A stretch of DNA of 32,521 nucleotides from Thermomonas sp. (lineage in GTDB: Bacteria > Pseudomonadota > Gammaproteobacteria > Xanthomonadales > Xanthomonadaceae): positions 1 to 32,521 of the forward strand of contig JAIMKJ010000026.1 in assembly GCA_020692565.1 (NCBI GenBank), written 5' to 3'. The notes under the pieces are model-generated. The model saw nothing but the letters and a program-made list of their open reading frames with translations. It had not been told where the DNA came from and made no database searches. Numbering within the stretch: the stretch's first letter is position 1; each line of letters opens with the position of its first letter. Both the position numbers and the translations under genes were made by a program. Of this stretch, positions 1 to 7,590 are shown piece after piece.

Positions 1-1542
1 GCGTTCCTCGGCCGTCAGCAGATCGATCTGCGACACCGGCAGATCCGGCGTTCGCACCGTGGTTTCGAGCAGGCGGACCAGGGCATCGGCCATGCGCGCC
101 ATCGGGGCCGGGTCGAACACGCTGCGGTTGTAGCGCCAGTCGACGACCAGGCCGTCGTCCGACGGGAAGGCGTCGATCTGCAGCTCGAATTTCACCGGCG
201 CGTCGGGATTGTCCAGCGCCTCGACCTCGAGCCCGGGCAGCCGCAGACCGTCGCGCGGCTGCGCCTGCAGCGCGAGGAAAATCTGGGTCAGGGGCGTGTA
301 GGCGGGGCTGCGCTCCGTACGCAGTGCATCGACCAGTGTGTCGAACGGCACGTCGCGATGTTCGAGGGCTTCGACGAGCGCCTGCCGGCTTGCGGCGAGC
401 ACGTCGGAAAACGACGGCGCGTCCTCCAGCGAGACGCGCAGCACCAGGGTGTTGACGAACAGGCCGACCACCGTTTCCAGCGATCTGCGCTCGCGACCGC
501 CGACCGGGAAGCCAACCACGATGTCCCGCTCGCCGCTGTAGACGGCGAGCACCGTCGACAGCGCCGCGTGCAGGTACATGAAGAGCGTCGATCCGCGTTC
601 GCGGCACAGCGTCTGCGCGTCCTGCAGCCAGGACGCCGGCAGGCGCCGGCGCACGCTGGCGCCGGTGTAGACCTGCACCGGCGGGCGCGGCCGTTCCAGC
701 GGCAGCCCGTGCGATGCGGGCACCCCCTTCAGTCGCGTCGTCCAGTAGTCGATCTGGGTCTGCAGCGCGCCGGCGCGGGCGTGCTGCCGGCTCCACGCCA
801 CGTAGTCGATGTATTGCGCCGACGGCGGCGGAAGCGGATCGTCGCGTCCGGCCAGGAAGCCTGCGTACAGCACGCCGATCTCGCGCTCGAGGATGTCGAT
901 GGACGCGCCGTCGCCGGCGATGTGGTGCAGGTTGAGCACCAGCACCCAGTTCTCGTCGCCGAGCTTCGCGCAGGCGCCGCGGAACAGCGGCGCGACGGTC
1001 AGATCGAAATGGCGGTCGTTCTCGCGGTCGAGCAAGCGCTGCAGCGCGGCGTCCCTGCGCTCGGCGGACAGCCCGGAGAGGTCCTCGCATTCGAACGGCA
1101 CCTGCACCGCGGGCATCACGCACTGTTGCAGGTCGCCGTCGATGTCGGCGAAGACCGTCCTCAATGCTTCGTGGCGGGCGACCACCGCATCCAGCGCCGC
1201 CCGCAGGCAGTGCGGATCAAGCGTGCCGCGCAGGCGGTAGGCGCCGACCATGTTGTAGGCCGCATGCGCGCCTTCGAGCTGGTCGATCAGCCACATGCGG
1301 CGCTGCGCGGTGGACGCCGGTAGCCGCGCCCGGTCCTGCGCCGGCAGCGCGGGAATCGCGTCCTCGCCGCCGTCGGTCTGCCGGTCCAGATGCAGCAGCA
1401 GCGCCTGCTTGTGCGCGCGCAGTTGTTCCAGCATCGCGGGATCGGGCGCTTCGCCGTCGAAATGGACGCGCAGGTCGCCGTTGTACGCGGCCAGGCGGAT
1501 GCCGCTGCGGACGCAGGCCTCCAAGAGATCGTGCAGCGTCAT
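1..1542 (-). CDS. NRPS, N-terminal docking and condensation domains (partial)
   Basis: This is the start of a second synthetase subunit, cut by the left edge after about 514 residues. Residues 1-55 look like a TubC-type N-terminal docking domain (MTLHDLLEACVRSGIRL, a GD turn, then a helix containing AHKQALLLHL). These domains receive the C-terminus of the partner synthetase. A condensation domain follows, with the active-site motif HHIAGDG at about residues 205-211 and the late motifs VVGFPVGGR, GLFVNTL and PFDTLV. It should join the upstream aminoacyl or peptidyl chain to the amino acid loaded by its own module. The window ends at PVSQIDLLTAEER, the usual linker into an adenylation domain, which is not seen. 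The ATG overlaps the stop of the small upstream frame as ATGA, so translation is probably coupled. The family is clear; the product is unknown. Confidence 0.93.
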   Translation of the reverse strand, partial: MTLHDLLEACVRSGIRLAAYNGDLRVHFDGEAPDPAMLEQLRAHKQALLLHLDRQTDGGEDAIPALPAQDRARLPASTAQRRMWLIDQLEGAHAAYNMVGAYRLRGTLDPHCLRAALDAVVARHEALRTVFADIDGDLQQCVMPAVQVPFECEDLSGLSAERRDAALQRLLDRENDRHFDLTVAPLFRGACAKLGDENWVLVLNLHHIAGDGASIDILEREIGVLYAGFLAGRDDPLPPPSAQYIDYVAWSRQHARAGALQTQIDYWTTRLKGVPASHGLPLERPRPPVQVYTGASVRRRLPASWLQDAQTLCRERGSTLFMYLHAALSTVLAVYSGERDIVVGFPVGGRERRSLETVVGLFVNTLVLRVSLEDAPSFSDVLAASRQALVEALEHRDVPFDTLVDALRTERSPAYTPLTQIFLALQAQPRDGLRLPGLEVEALDNPDAPVKFELQIDAFPSDDGLVVDWRYNRSVFDPAPMARMADALVRLLETTVRTPDLPVSQIDLLTAEER

Positions 1543-1742
1543 GCGAACGCCTGCGGAAAGAGGGAAGGAGTCATGCTCGGCGGCGGGCACCGCGTTCTGC
1601 ACGATCGAAACGATCCGGCCCCCCAGCCCGGATCGCGGCCGATCAGCGCGAGCGGCCAGATGTTCGCCGTGCCCGCCATGACGCTCAGCGCGCTGGCGGA
1701 GAGTATCTGCATCCTGCTGCGTTTGATGAGGTCCAGCACCAT
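1539..1742 (-). pseudogene. Remnant of a cyclic-peptide ABC exporter N-terminus (67 codons)
   Basis: A short frame lies between the two synthetase genes, 26 bp after the first and overlapping the second by 4 bp (ATGA). Its first 37 residues, beginning MVLDLIKRSRMQ and ending PLALIGR, have the shape of the first transmembrane helix of SyrD/PvdE-type cyclic-peptide ABC exporters: a basic RSR, a small-residue-rich helix, then an A-L-I motif. After that the frame turns into proline-, serine- and arginine-rich sequence (for example SFRSCRTRCPPPS) that does not look like the transporter, and the remaining roughly 500 residues are absent. I infer a deletion that removed almost the whole exporter gene. 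Alternatively it is a small coupling peptide. The family resemblance comes from a short hydrophobic segment, so confidence is modest. Confidence 0.4.
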
Positions 1743-1768
1743 GATTCGAGGGTCCGTCCGGGCGTCCG

Positions 1769-4700
1769 TCAAAGGTCGATGAAGTTGTCGGATCGCGCGT
1801 CGCGCGGATCGCGGGTCACGGCCTGCCGCAGCCGTTCGAGCGCGCCATGCTCCGCGATCAGTCGGGCCTGGGCCTCGATCGTGGGGGTGGCGAACAGCAG
1901 CGGCAATTCGATGCGCACGTCGAACTCGCGCTCGATGGCCGACGCGAGCCCGAGGAAATGCAGCGAATCGCCGCCGCGCGAGAGGAAACTGTCGTGGATA
2001 CCGATCCCGTCCTGCTGCAGGGTCGCGCTCCACAGCGCGGCAAGCCGGCGCTCGGTGTCGTCGCGCGGCGGCGCGCGATCGGCCACGACGCGCGGAGCGT
2101 CGCCGGGGTCGGGCAGGGCAGCGCGATCCACCTTGCCGTTGGGCGTCAGCGGCAGCGCGGGCAGGATCGCGAAGCGCGACGGCACGGCATGGGCGGGCAG
2201 GCGCGCGGCCACGAACGCGGCGAGCGCCTCGATCCCGATGGGGTCCGCCGTCGCCGCGTCGTCGACCGCCGCGACGATGTAGGCCGCGAGATAGCGCGGA
2301 CCGGCGCCGTCGGGCGGATCGCGACCGACCACCACGCAGTCGGCGACCGCCGGATGTTCGCGCAGGCAGGCCTCGATCTCGCCCGGTTCGACCCGGAAGC
2401 CGCGGATCTTTTCCTGGTGGTCCCTGCGACCGCGGTACTGCAGCGAACCGTCCGGCATCCAGCGCGCGAGGTCGCCGGTGCGATAGAGCATGGCGTCGGC
2501 GTGCCGGTTGAAGACGAATCTTTCCGCGGTGAGCGCGGGCTGGTTGAGATAGCCCCGGGCCAGCCCGGCGCCGCCGATGTGCAACTCGCCGATCGCGCCG
2601 GTGGGCAGCGGATCGCCAGCGTCGTCCAACACGTGGATCCGGGTGTTGTGGATCGGCTTGCCGATCAGGGGGGCGCCGCCCGGGCGGCGCAGGCAGACGG
2701 TGGAGTAGGTGGTGGTTTCCGACGGACCGTAGAGGTCGTACACCTTCGCCGCCGGCAGGCGCGCGTAGAGCGCTTCCACCAGATCCTGATGCAGCAGTTC
2801 GCCGGCCAGATTGATGCAGCGCAGATCGCGCGGCACGGCATCGGCCTCGAGCAGGCCGCGGATCGCCGACGGCACGGTGTTGATCAGGCTCAACCCGTCG
2901 ATCGCGCGGTCGCGCAGCGCGAGCACATTCTCGACCAGCGCGATGCGGCCGCCGGCCGCGAGGGTGACAAAAATCTCGAAGATCGACAGATCGAAGCAGA
3001 TCGAGGTGGCGGCGAGCACCACCGACAGATCCGCCTGCGGATAGTGCGCGAGCGCCCACTGCACGAACGCGGCAGCGTTGCGGTGTTCGATCAGCACGCC
3101 CTTGGGGCGGCCGGTCGAGCCCGAGGTGTAGATGACGTAGGCGACATCCTCCGCGCCCGATCCCGTCGCCGGACGCGCCGGATCCGCAGCGTCGGGGCCG
3201 TCCTTGACCGCCGCGGCGAAGGCGGCGGCGTCGGTGCGGAACAGGACGCCGGCGAATCCGCCAAGCGCGTCGGCGCCGCGCCCATCCGCGATCACGATCG
3301 CGGGCCGCGCATCGTCGAGGATGTGCCGGATGCGCGGCGCCGGATATCCCGGATCGATCGGCACATAGGCTGCACCGGATTTCGACACCGCCAGCAGCGC
3401 GATCAGCAGACCGAGCGAGCGGCCGTGGCAGACGCCGACCATGCCGCCCGGCCCGATGCCGTGCGCGATCAGGCGGTGCGCCAGCAGGTTGGCGCGACGG
3501 TTGAGTTCGGCATAGGTCAGCGACGCCTGCCCGCAGCTCGCGGCCACGCGTTCGGGACCGCGCCGCACCTGCTCCTCGAAGAAGTCGTGGAGGCGGGCGC
3601 CCTGGCGCAGCGGCACCTCGGCGCCCTGCCAGTGGACGAACTGGTCGCGCTGCTCGGCCGGCAGCAGCAGCGGGTAGGCGCCGATCGGACGCGCACCGTC
3701 GTCCGCCACCTGACGCAGCAGATGCACTACGCGTTCGAGCGTGTCCCGCGCCTGCGCGGCGTCGAAGCAGTCGAGGGCGTAGTCCAGATGCAGGCGCAGG
3801 TCCTGGCTGCCGTACTCGCAGAGCACGAACGTCAGCGGCACGCGCTCGTGGGCGTGCGACAGGAAGTGCGTCTCCACCGGCCGCCCGTGCAGCGACAGTC
3901 CGAAGTCCAGTTTCTGGTAATTGAAGGCGATGTCGTGGGCCGCATGGCCGGCGGCGCCATGTTTGACGCGCAGCGCCCGAAGCAGATCGCCCATTGGAAA
4001 CCGCCCGTGACGATGGTCCTGGCGCAGCGCTGCGGCCACCCGTCCGAGCAAAGCCGCGAACGGCATGTCCGGGGTCGCGTCGAACCGGTGCAGGTTGACG
4101 TTGACGATCGAGCCGATGATGGCCTTGTCGATCGCGGTGCGCCGGTTGTGTACCGGCGAACCGACGACGATCTCGCGACGCTGGCAGGTTCTCGAGAAAC
4201 AGACGTACAGCGCCGCGTAGAGGACGACGGCCAGATCCGATTTCGCGGTCGCGGCCAGTGCCCGCAGCGCCGCGATCAGCGAAGGCGCCAGCACTTGGCT
4301 CGCGCGCGCGCTGGCCGCCACCGGCGGTCCGTGGCGCGGGAACAGCGGCGCCGTCGGGGCATCGTGGCGCGACAGCCAGTAGTCTCGGCTGTTCGCGTAC
4401 TGCGGGCTCCGGCGATAGTCCGATTGGCGGCGCATGTACTCGACCATGGACGGCGGGGCCGCGGTCTCGTCCTCGTCGCGGGCTCCGGTCGCGTCGTCGC
4501 CCACGTACATGCCCAGCAGGCGCTGCATCTGCAGCGCGAACCCCCATCCGTCCATGATCAGATGGTGCGCCTTTGCGTAGTACCAGTGGACGCCGTCGTC
4601 GATCCGGAGCAGTGCATCCTCGAAGACTTCCGTGGACAGATCGGCGAAAGGCGTCGCTATCCGCGCCTCGACCCAGGCCAGCGCCGACGCCTCCGTCGCG

Positions 4701-5074
4701 CAGACCACGACGGGCAGTTCCGGCGGCGGCGCATCGCTCAGGAACGGCTCGCATCCGCCGCCTGTCCCGTCAAAACGCAGCCGGTAGGCGTCGTTGTCGC
4801 TCAGCAGGCGGTCGCGTGCGCGGCGGAAGCGGGTCGCATCCAGAGGGCAGCGGTAGACCTGATAGCCGCCGATGTTGTTCACCACCCACCCGAAGAGCTT
4901 CCCTTCGAGAAAGATGTCCTGCTGCGCCGGCGTCAATTCGGGACGGGTCTGCATCGCGTCGATCGCTTCGATGATCGGAACGGACGGGTCGGGCACGGCG
5001 CGCCCGATCCGAAGACCTTCGGGGGTCATCGGCAGGTGACGATCGCGGCGGTGCGCCGGGTCACTGGTCGACAT
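1769..5074 (-). CDS. NRPS module C-A-PCP, probably alanine-activating
   Basis: A 1101-residue one-module synthetase. The condensation domain (about 45-460) has HHLIMDG at 170-176. The adenylation domain (about 490-1000) has A3 YTSGSTGRPKG, A4 FDLSIFEIF, A5 LYGPSETTTYS, A7 YRTGDL, A8 KIRGFRVEPGEIE and A10 NGKVDR. Aligning these by eye to GrsA gives the pocket code D-L-F-N-N-A-L-T-Y-K, which I remember as alanine. The carrier domain has GGDSL, with the phosphopantetheine serine near 1036. There is no epimerisation or thioesterase domain, so the chain passes to another subunit, most simply the one encoded downstream. The C-terminus ends in a short acidic-hydrophobic tail (SDNFIDL) that could be the ligand for that subunit's docking domain. 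The gene starts 6 bp after the M28 remnant. The ribosome site is weak, and Met16 is an alternative start. Confidence 0.95.
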   Translation of the reverse strand: MSTSDPAHRRDRHLPMTPEGLRIGRAVPDPSVPIIEAIDAMQTRPELTPAQQDIFLEGKLFGWVVNNIGGYQVYRCPLDATRFRRARDRLLSDNDAYRLRFDGTGGGCEPFLSDAPPPELPVVVCATEASALAWVEARIATPFADLSTEVFEDALLRIDDGVHWYYAKAHHLIMDGWGFALQMQRLLGMYVGDDATGARDEDETAAPPSMVEYMRRQSDYRRSPQYANSRDYWLSRHDAPTAPLFPRHGPPVAASARASQVLAPSLIAALRALAATAKSDLAVVLYAALYVCFSRTCQRREIVVGSPVHNRRTAIDKAIIGSIVNVNLHRFDATPDMPFAALLGRVAAALRQDHRHGRFPMGDLLRALRVKHGAAGHAAHDIAFNYQKLDFGLSLHGRPVETHFLSHAHERVPLTFVLCEYGSQDLRLHLDYALDCFDAAQARDTLERVVHLLRQVADDGARPIGAYPLLLPAEQRDQFVHWQGAEVPLRQGARLHDFFEEQVRRGPERVAASCGQASLTYAELNRRANLLAHRLIAHGIGPGGMVGVCHGRSLGLLIALLAVSKSGAAYVPIDPGYPAPRIRHILDDARPAIVIADGRGADALGGFAGVLFRTDAAAFAAAVKDGPDAADPARPATGSGAEDVAYVIYTSGSTGRPKGVLIEHRNAAAFVQWALAHYPQADLSVVLAATSICFDLSIFEIFVTLAAGGRIALVENVLALRDRAIDGLSLINTVPSAIRGLLEADAVPRDLRCINLAGELLHQDLVEALYARLPAAKVYDLYGPSETTTYSTVCLRRPGGAPLIGKPIHNTRIHVLDDAGDPLPTGAIGELHIGGAGLARGYLNQPALTAERFVFNRHADAMLYRTGDLARWMPDGSLQYRGRRDHQEKIRGFRVEPGEIEACLREHPAVADCVVVGRDPPDGAGPRYLAAYIVAAVDDAATADPIGIEALAAFVAARLPAHAVPSRFAILPALPLTPNGKVDRAALPDPGDAPRVVADRAPPRDDTERRLAALWSATLQQDGIGIHDSFLSRGGDSLHFLGLASAIEREFDVRIELPLLFATPTIEAQARLIAEHGALERLRQAVTRDPRDARSDNFIDL

Positions 5075-5080
5075 GACTCA

Positions 5081-5869
5081 TCACGATGCTGCGATCGCCG
5101 CATCGGCCATCGAGGCGATCGCCGAGTTCGTCTGGATCACCACGGTGGCCGGGATGCGATCGCCGAGCGTCAGTGTCAGCGCGATTCCGCTACAGGCGTC
5201 ACCACGGCAGTGCAGGGGGTCGTAGCGGTCGCCGCCGGAGCGGTCGCCGGTGTAATCCAGGGTCTGTCCGTCGATGTCGATGGCGCGCAGCCGCATCGCC
5301 TTCGGGAACAGCAGGCTCACGTGCTGGGTGGGTCCGCCGGCAGGGAAGACCGGCGTCATCGCCGCACCCCTGCCCAGCGCGCGGGCGACGCCGCTGCCGT
5401 CGTCACTGGCGCCCGGGCCGGCGGCCACCGAATCGGAATGCGCCGACAGCAGCACGGTCCGGCCGGGAGGTGCGCGTTTGCGCACTGCGACGATGTTCCG
5501 GACCCGGGCACAGACGTAGACCGCGAGTCGGCGGCAGGCGGTAGTCTCTTGGATCTCGGGCTGGTAACCAGAGGCTCTCAGCGCGACCAGCATCCGCGCG
5601 CGGACCTTCGCATTTGCCTCACTGTCGGCCGGGAGTGGCTTGCCATCGGCCAGGATGCCCGTCAATACATTCACAGCTCGATCGGCTGAGAACCTATCGA
5701 TCGCATCCCGTCCCGCGGGAGCAACCTGTGCTAGCCGCCACGCGACCAGTCCTGCGACAAGAAGGAAGAGAATGGCGGCGGCGAGTGCAGAATCCGACTG
5801 CTGCCCGCGTATTGCCAAGGCTGTTTGTGCATCCATACATGCAAGTGGCTGTCCATAATTAGCGTGCAT
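5081..5869 (-). pseudogene. M28 family membrane metallopeptidase with internal deletion
   Basis: The 262-codon frame has a transmembrane helix at about 28-46 (ALAAAILFLLVAGLVAW). The first half of an M28 aminopeptidase-type domain follows, with HSDSVAAGPGASDDGSGVA at 144-162, which carries the first metal-ligand His and the bridging Asp. From about residue 165 the sequence jumps to a beta-rich stretch like the far C-terminal ectodomain of the long membrane M28 proteins (MRLRAIDIDGQTLDY). The Glu-Glu pair, the later metal ligands and the membrane segments expected between are missing. Known relatives are several hundred residues longer. I infer an in-frame internal deletion leaving an inactive product, although the frame is open. 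It is the first gene before the NRPS, 6 bp upstream. Neither Met1 nor Met12 (position 5836) has a clear ribosome site. Confidence 0.7.
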
Positions 5870-5915
5870 AGTTGCATAGAATCTGGCGCCAGATTGTTAA
5901 AAAAATACATGCAAG
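5835..5915. repeat. 11-bp direct repeat ATACATGCAAG, two copies
   Basis: The sequence ATACATGCAAG occurs at 5835-5845 and again at 5905-5915, exactly 70 bp apart. The copies flank the 16-bp palindrome and the start of the M28 remnant. They could be regulator half sites on the same helical face or a chance duplication in AT-richer DNA. Confidence 0.5.
5880..5895. promoter_or_regulatory. Perfect 16-bp palindrome, possible operator
   Basis: AATCTGGCGCCAGATT reads identically on both strands and is followed on the plus strand by an A-rich run. It lies 11 bp upstream of the first ATG of the minus-strand NRPS operon. A dimeric repressor or activator site is a reasonable guess. No regulator gene is in the window to pair with it. 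Confidence 0.45.
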
Positions 5916-6210
5916 CACGTCCAGCGTATGTGCCGGGTTCACTGATTTCGAAACACGGTGCTCATCTTTAAACTGGGCTGACCGTCCGCGCCTCCAACAT
6001 CCGCAGGCGCAATGCATCCAGTGCCAAGGTTTCGGGAGTTGGACCCGTCTGCAGATCGAGGCTTCGATTTTCAGGGCGACGCACGTATGCGCGGCCGGCT
6101 CATGGCTCAGCCAAGGCCAAAGAGTGGGGTTTCGTCTGTATCTCGGGCGTTTCGATGCGCCGGCTACCCAATGGCTGGGAGCAGCCACGGGCAAGAAGCA
6201 TTTAATTTCG

Positions 6211-6226
6211 CATAATGCATATTATG
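6211..6226. promoter_or_regulatory. Inverted repeat CATAAT-GCAT-ATTATG
   Basis: Two perfect 6-bp arms separated by 4 bp lie in the most AT-rich part of the spacer, about 125 bp before the start of the three-gene cassette. The sequence also contains -10-like hexamers (CATAAT, TATTAT). It may be part of the cassette promoter or an operator; the assignment is tentative. Confidence 0.35.
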
Positions 6227-6352
6227 TTAAAAGACGAAAGCAGCAGCTGGCCTTCAGCATGTCCGATGCAATGGAAATCGCGCGTTGCAGATAAATGAAA
6301 CAAGGAATGCACGATGCAACCCGGCAGTTCATGCCCGACACAGGAGGATGTC

Positions 6353-7162
6353 ATGTCAGAACCTACACTCACCGCCGCTGCGCGACTCGATCGCAGCGAC
6401 CACCACTGCGAATGGCGGCCCAGAACCAAGCGCACGCATTACAGGTGCATCGGCACCGACCACCCGCCCAAACGGCCTGACCCGGCGATCTACAGCCAGA
6501 CCCAGCGTCTGTCTTCCGGGCAAAGCGCCAGTTGGGAAAGCCCCGATATCCAGACCAACTGGTGGGACGACTGGCGATTCATGGAGAGCATCCAGGTCCG
6601 GGTGCATAACGCCTCGAACGAAGCCAGCGCGGTCAACACGCTCGTGCAGGTCCGCTGGGCGCCTTTCGGTATCGGCACACATTACAGCGCACTGGGCGAG
6701 CAGATGATCAGCCTCGGATACGCGCCCGACGCCAAGGATCTGGCTTTTCCGATCAACGATATGGTTCGCGCCCTCGGCAACGATGTCTCGATCCAGGTCC
6801 AGATCAGCCACCCGCATGACAAGGCTCCGGACAACAATCTCGGACACCAGGCGATCCACGGCGTGCGCACATCGCAGGCCGGGCGTTCGCCCAGCATGAC
6901 GTTCGCGGTCGTCAACGCCGCCCCGACCTCGGACACCATCACCCTGATGGTGCTGGCCAACGATATCGGCGCGGCGGTCACCCCGGCGAATCGGGTCTAC
7001 GCGCCGGGCGAGCAGATCACCGCCACGCTCACCACCGCCGTACCCGCCGCGATCGTGCCGACGACCGGCGGTTTCGTGCTGAAGGAAGCGACCGTCGTCG
7101 GCTATAACAGCAGCGGCAAGCTGCTGGGTGGCGTAACGCTACTGGTGAGGGTCGACTCATGA
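6353..7162 (+). CDS. Unknown protein with Ig-like (CARDB-like) beta-sandwich features
   Basis: First gene of a coupled trio; 269 residues from the ATG at 6353. That start follows a strong AGGAGG with good spacing; the in-frame ATG at 6314 has none. There is no signal peptide or membrane helix. Residues about 50-110 (SPDIQTNWWDDW, then SIQVRVHNASNEASAVNTLVQVRWA) resemble the pattern in which a solvent-exposed beta-sandwich starts with SPDI and continues V.VRVHN...A.N..V...WA, as in CARDB/Ig-like modules. Residues about 170-269 are also strand-rich (TITLMVLANDI, VYAPGEQITATL, VTLLVRVDS). I do not recognise the full-length protein. Its stop overlaps the next ATG by 4 bp. A soluble partner of the two membrane proteins that follow is the likeliest role, by context only. 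Confidence 0.85.
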   Translation: MSEPTLTAAARLDRSDHHCEWRPRTKRTHYRCIGTDHPPKRPDPAIYSQTQRLSSGQSASWESPDIQTNWWDDWRFMESIQVRVHNASNEASAVNTLVQVRWAPFGIGTHYSALGEQMISLGYAPDAKDLAFPINDMVRALGNDVSIQVQISHPHDKAPDNNLGHQAIHGVRTSQAGRSPSMTFAVVNAAPTSDTITLMVLANDIGAAVTPANRVYAPGEQITATLTTAVPAAIVPTTGGFVLKEATVVGYNSSGKLLGGVTLLVRVDS

Positions 7163-7587
7163 ACGCTCTCATCCGCAGTATGCTTGCCATCACGCGCCCG
7201 TTCTCGCAGCGCCTGGGCCCATGCGAGCTCAACGGCATGTTGATCGGCGCCCTCACCGGTTTCATGTTCAGTGTCGCCTGGCTGATGGGCACCGCATTCA
7301 CGCCGGTCGCTTATCCATTGTGGCTATACATCGCGCTGGTACTGGCGCTGTTCTGCTGGGGCGCGCTGTTCGCGCTGCTGTGCGGGCCGCTGCGCTATGC
7401 GCCATCGACGGTAGCCGGTCCGCTTCTCATCAACGCGCTGCTGACCAGCACGCTCACGGTGTATCTGTGCAATCTCAGCGGGCAGCCGTTCCTGTTCTTC
7501 CTGATCGGCATGCTGGTCGGTTTGCTCGTCGGTCGCGTGCTTTGCCGCTACTGCCGCAAGCCCACCCAGCGCAGCAAGGAGGGCTGA
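7159..7587 (+). CDS. Small polytopic membrane protein, unknown
   Basis: 142 residues with about four hydrophobic segments: near 28-46 (LIGALTGFMFSVAWLMGTA), 52-75 (YPLWLYIALVLALFCWGALFALL), 85-104 (AGPLLINALLTSTLTVYLC) and 108-127 (QPFLFFLIGMLVGLLVGRVL). The C-terminus is short, basic and Cys-containing (CRYCRKPTQRSKEG). I do not recognise the family. The ATG overlaps the stop of the upstream gene (ATGA), and the next gene starts 3 bp after its stop. The three genes therefore form one translational unit, and this protein probably acts with the product at 7591-8520. Confidence 0.85.
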   Translation: MNALIRSMLAITRPFSQRLGPCELNGMLIGALTGFMFSVAWLMGTAFTPVAYPLWLYIALVLALFCWGALFALLCGPLRYAPSTVAGPLLINALLTSTLTVYLCNLSGQPFLFFLIGMLVGLLVGRVLCRYCRKPTQRSKEG

Positions 7588-7590
7588 ATC

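Larger units (their letters stand above)
5870..6352. other. Divergent intergenic region, AT-richer than its surroundings
   Basis: These 483 bp separate the minus-strand NRPS operon from the plus-strand three-gene cassette, so both promoters should lie here. It is visibly more AT-rich than the genes around it. I see a 16-bp palindrome near the NRPS side and a 6+4+6 inverted repeat near the cassette side. Open frames exist on both strands (for example 5872-6294 plus, 5859-6194 minus), but they lack ribosome sites, use rare-looking codons and resemble nothing I know. No convincing sigma-70 -35/-10 pair could be fixed by eye. Confidence 0.6.

Noticed and set aside
1847..5689. Very long plus-strand open frame (1280 codons) opposite the NRPS and M28 genes
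   Set aside because: It is antisense to coding sequence with clear NRPS motifs on the minus strand; its protein is Arg/Gln/Asp-rich and resembles nothing. High GC leaves such shadows.
5859..6294. Frames of 111 codons (minus) and 140 codons (plus) in the divergent spacer
   Set aside because: No ribosome site, unusual codon choice and no family resemblance; they overlap each other and the control elements.
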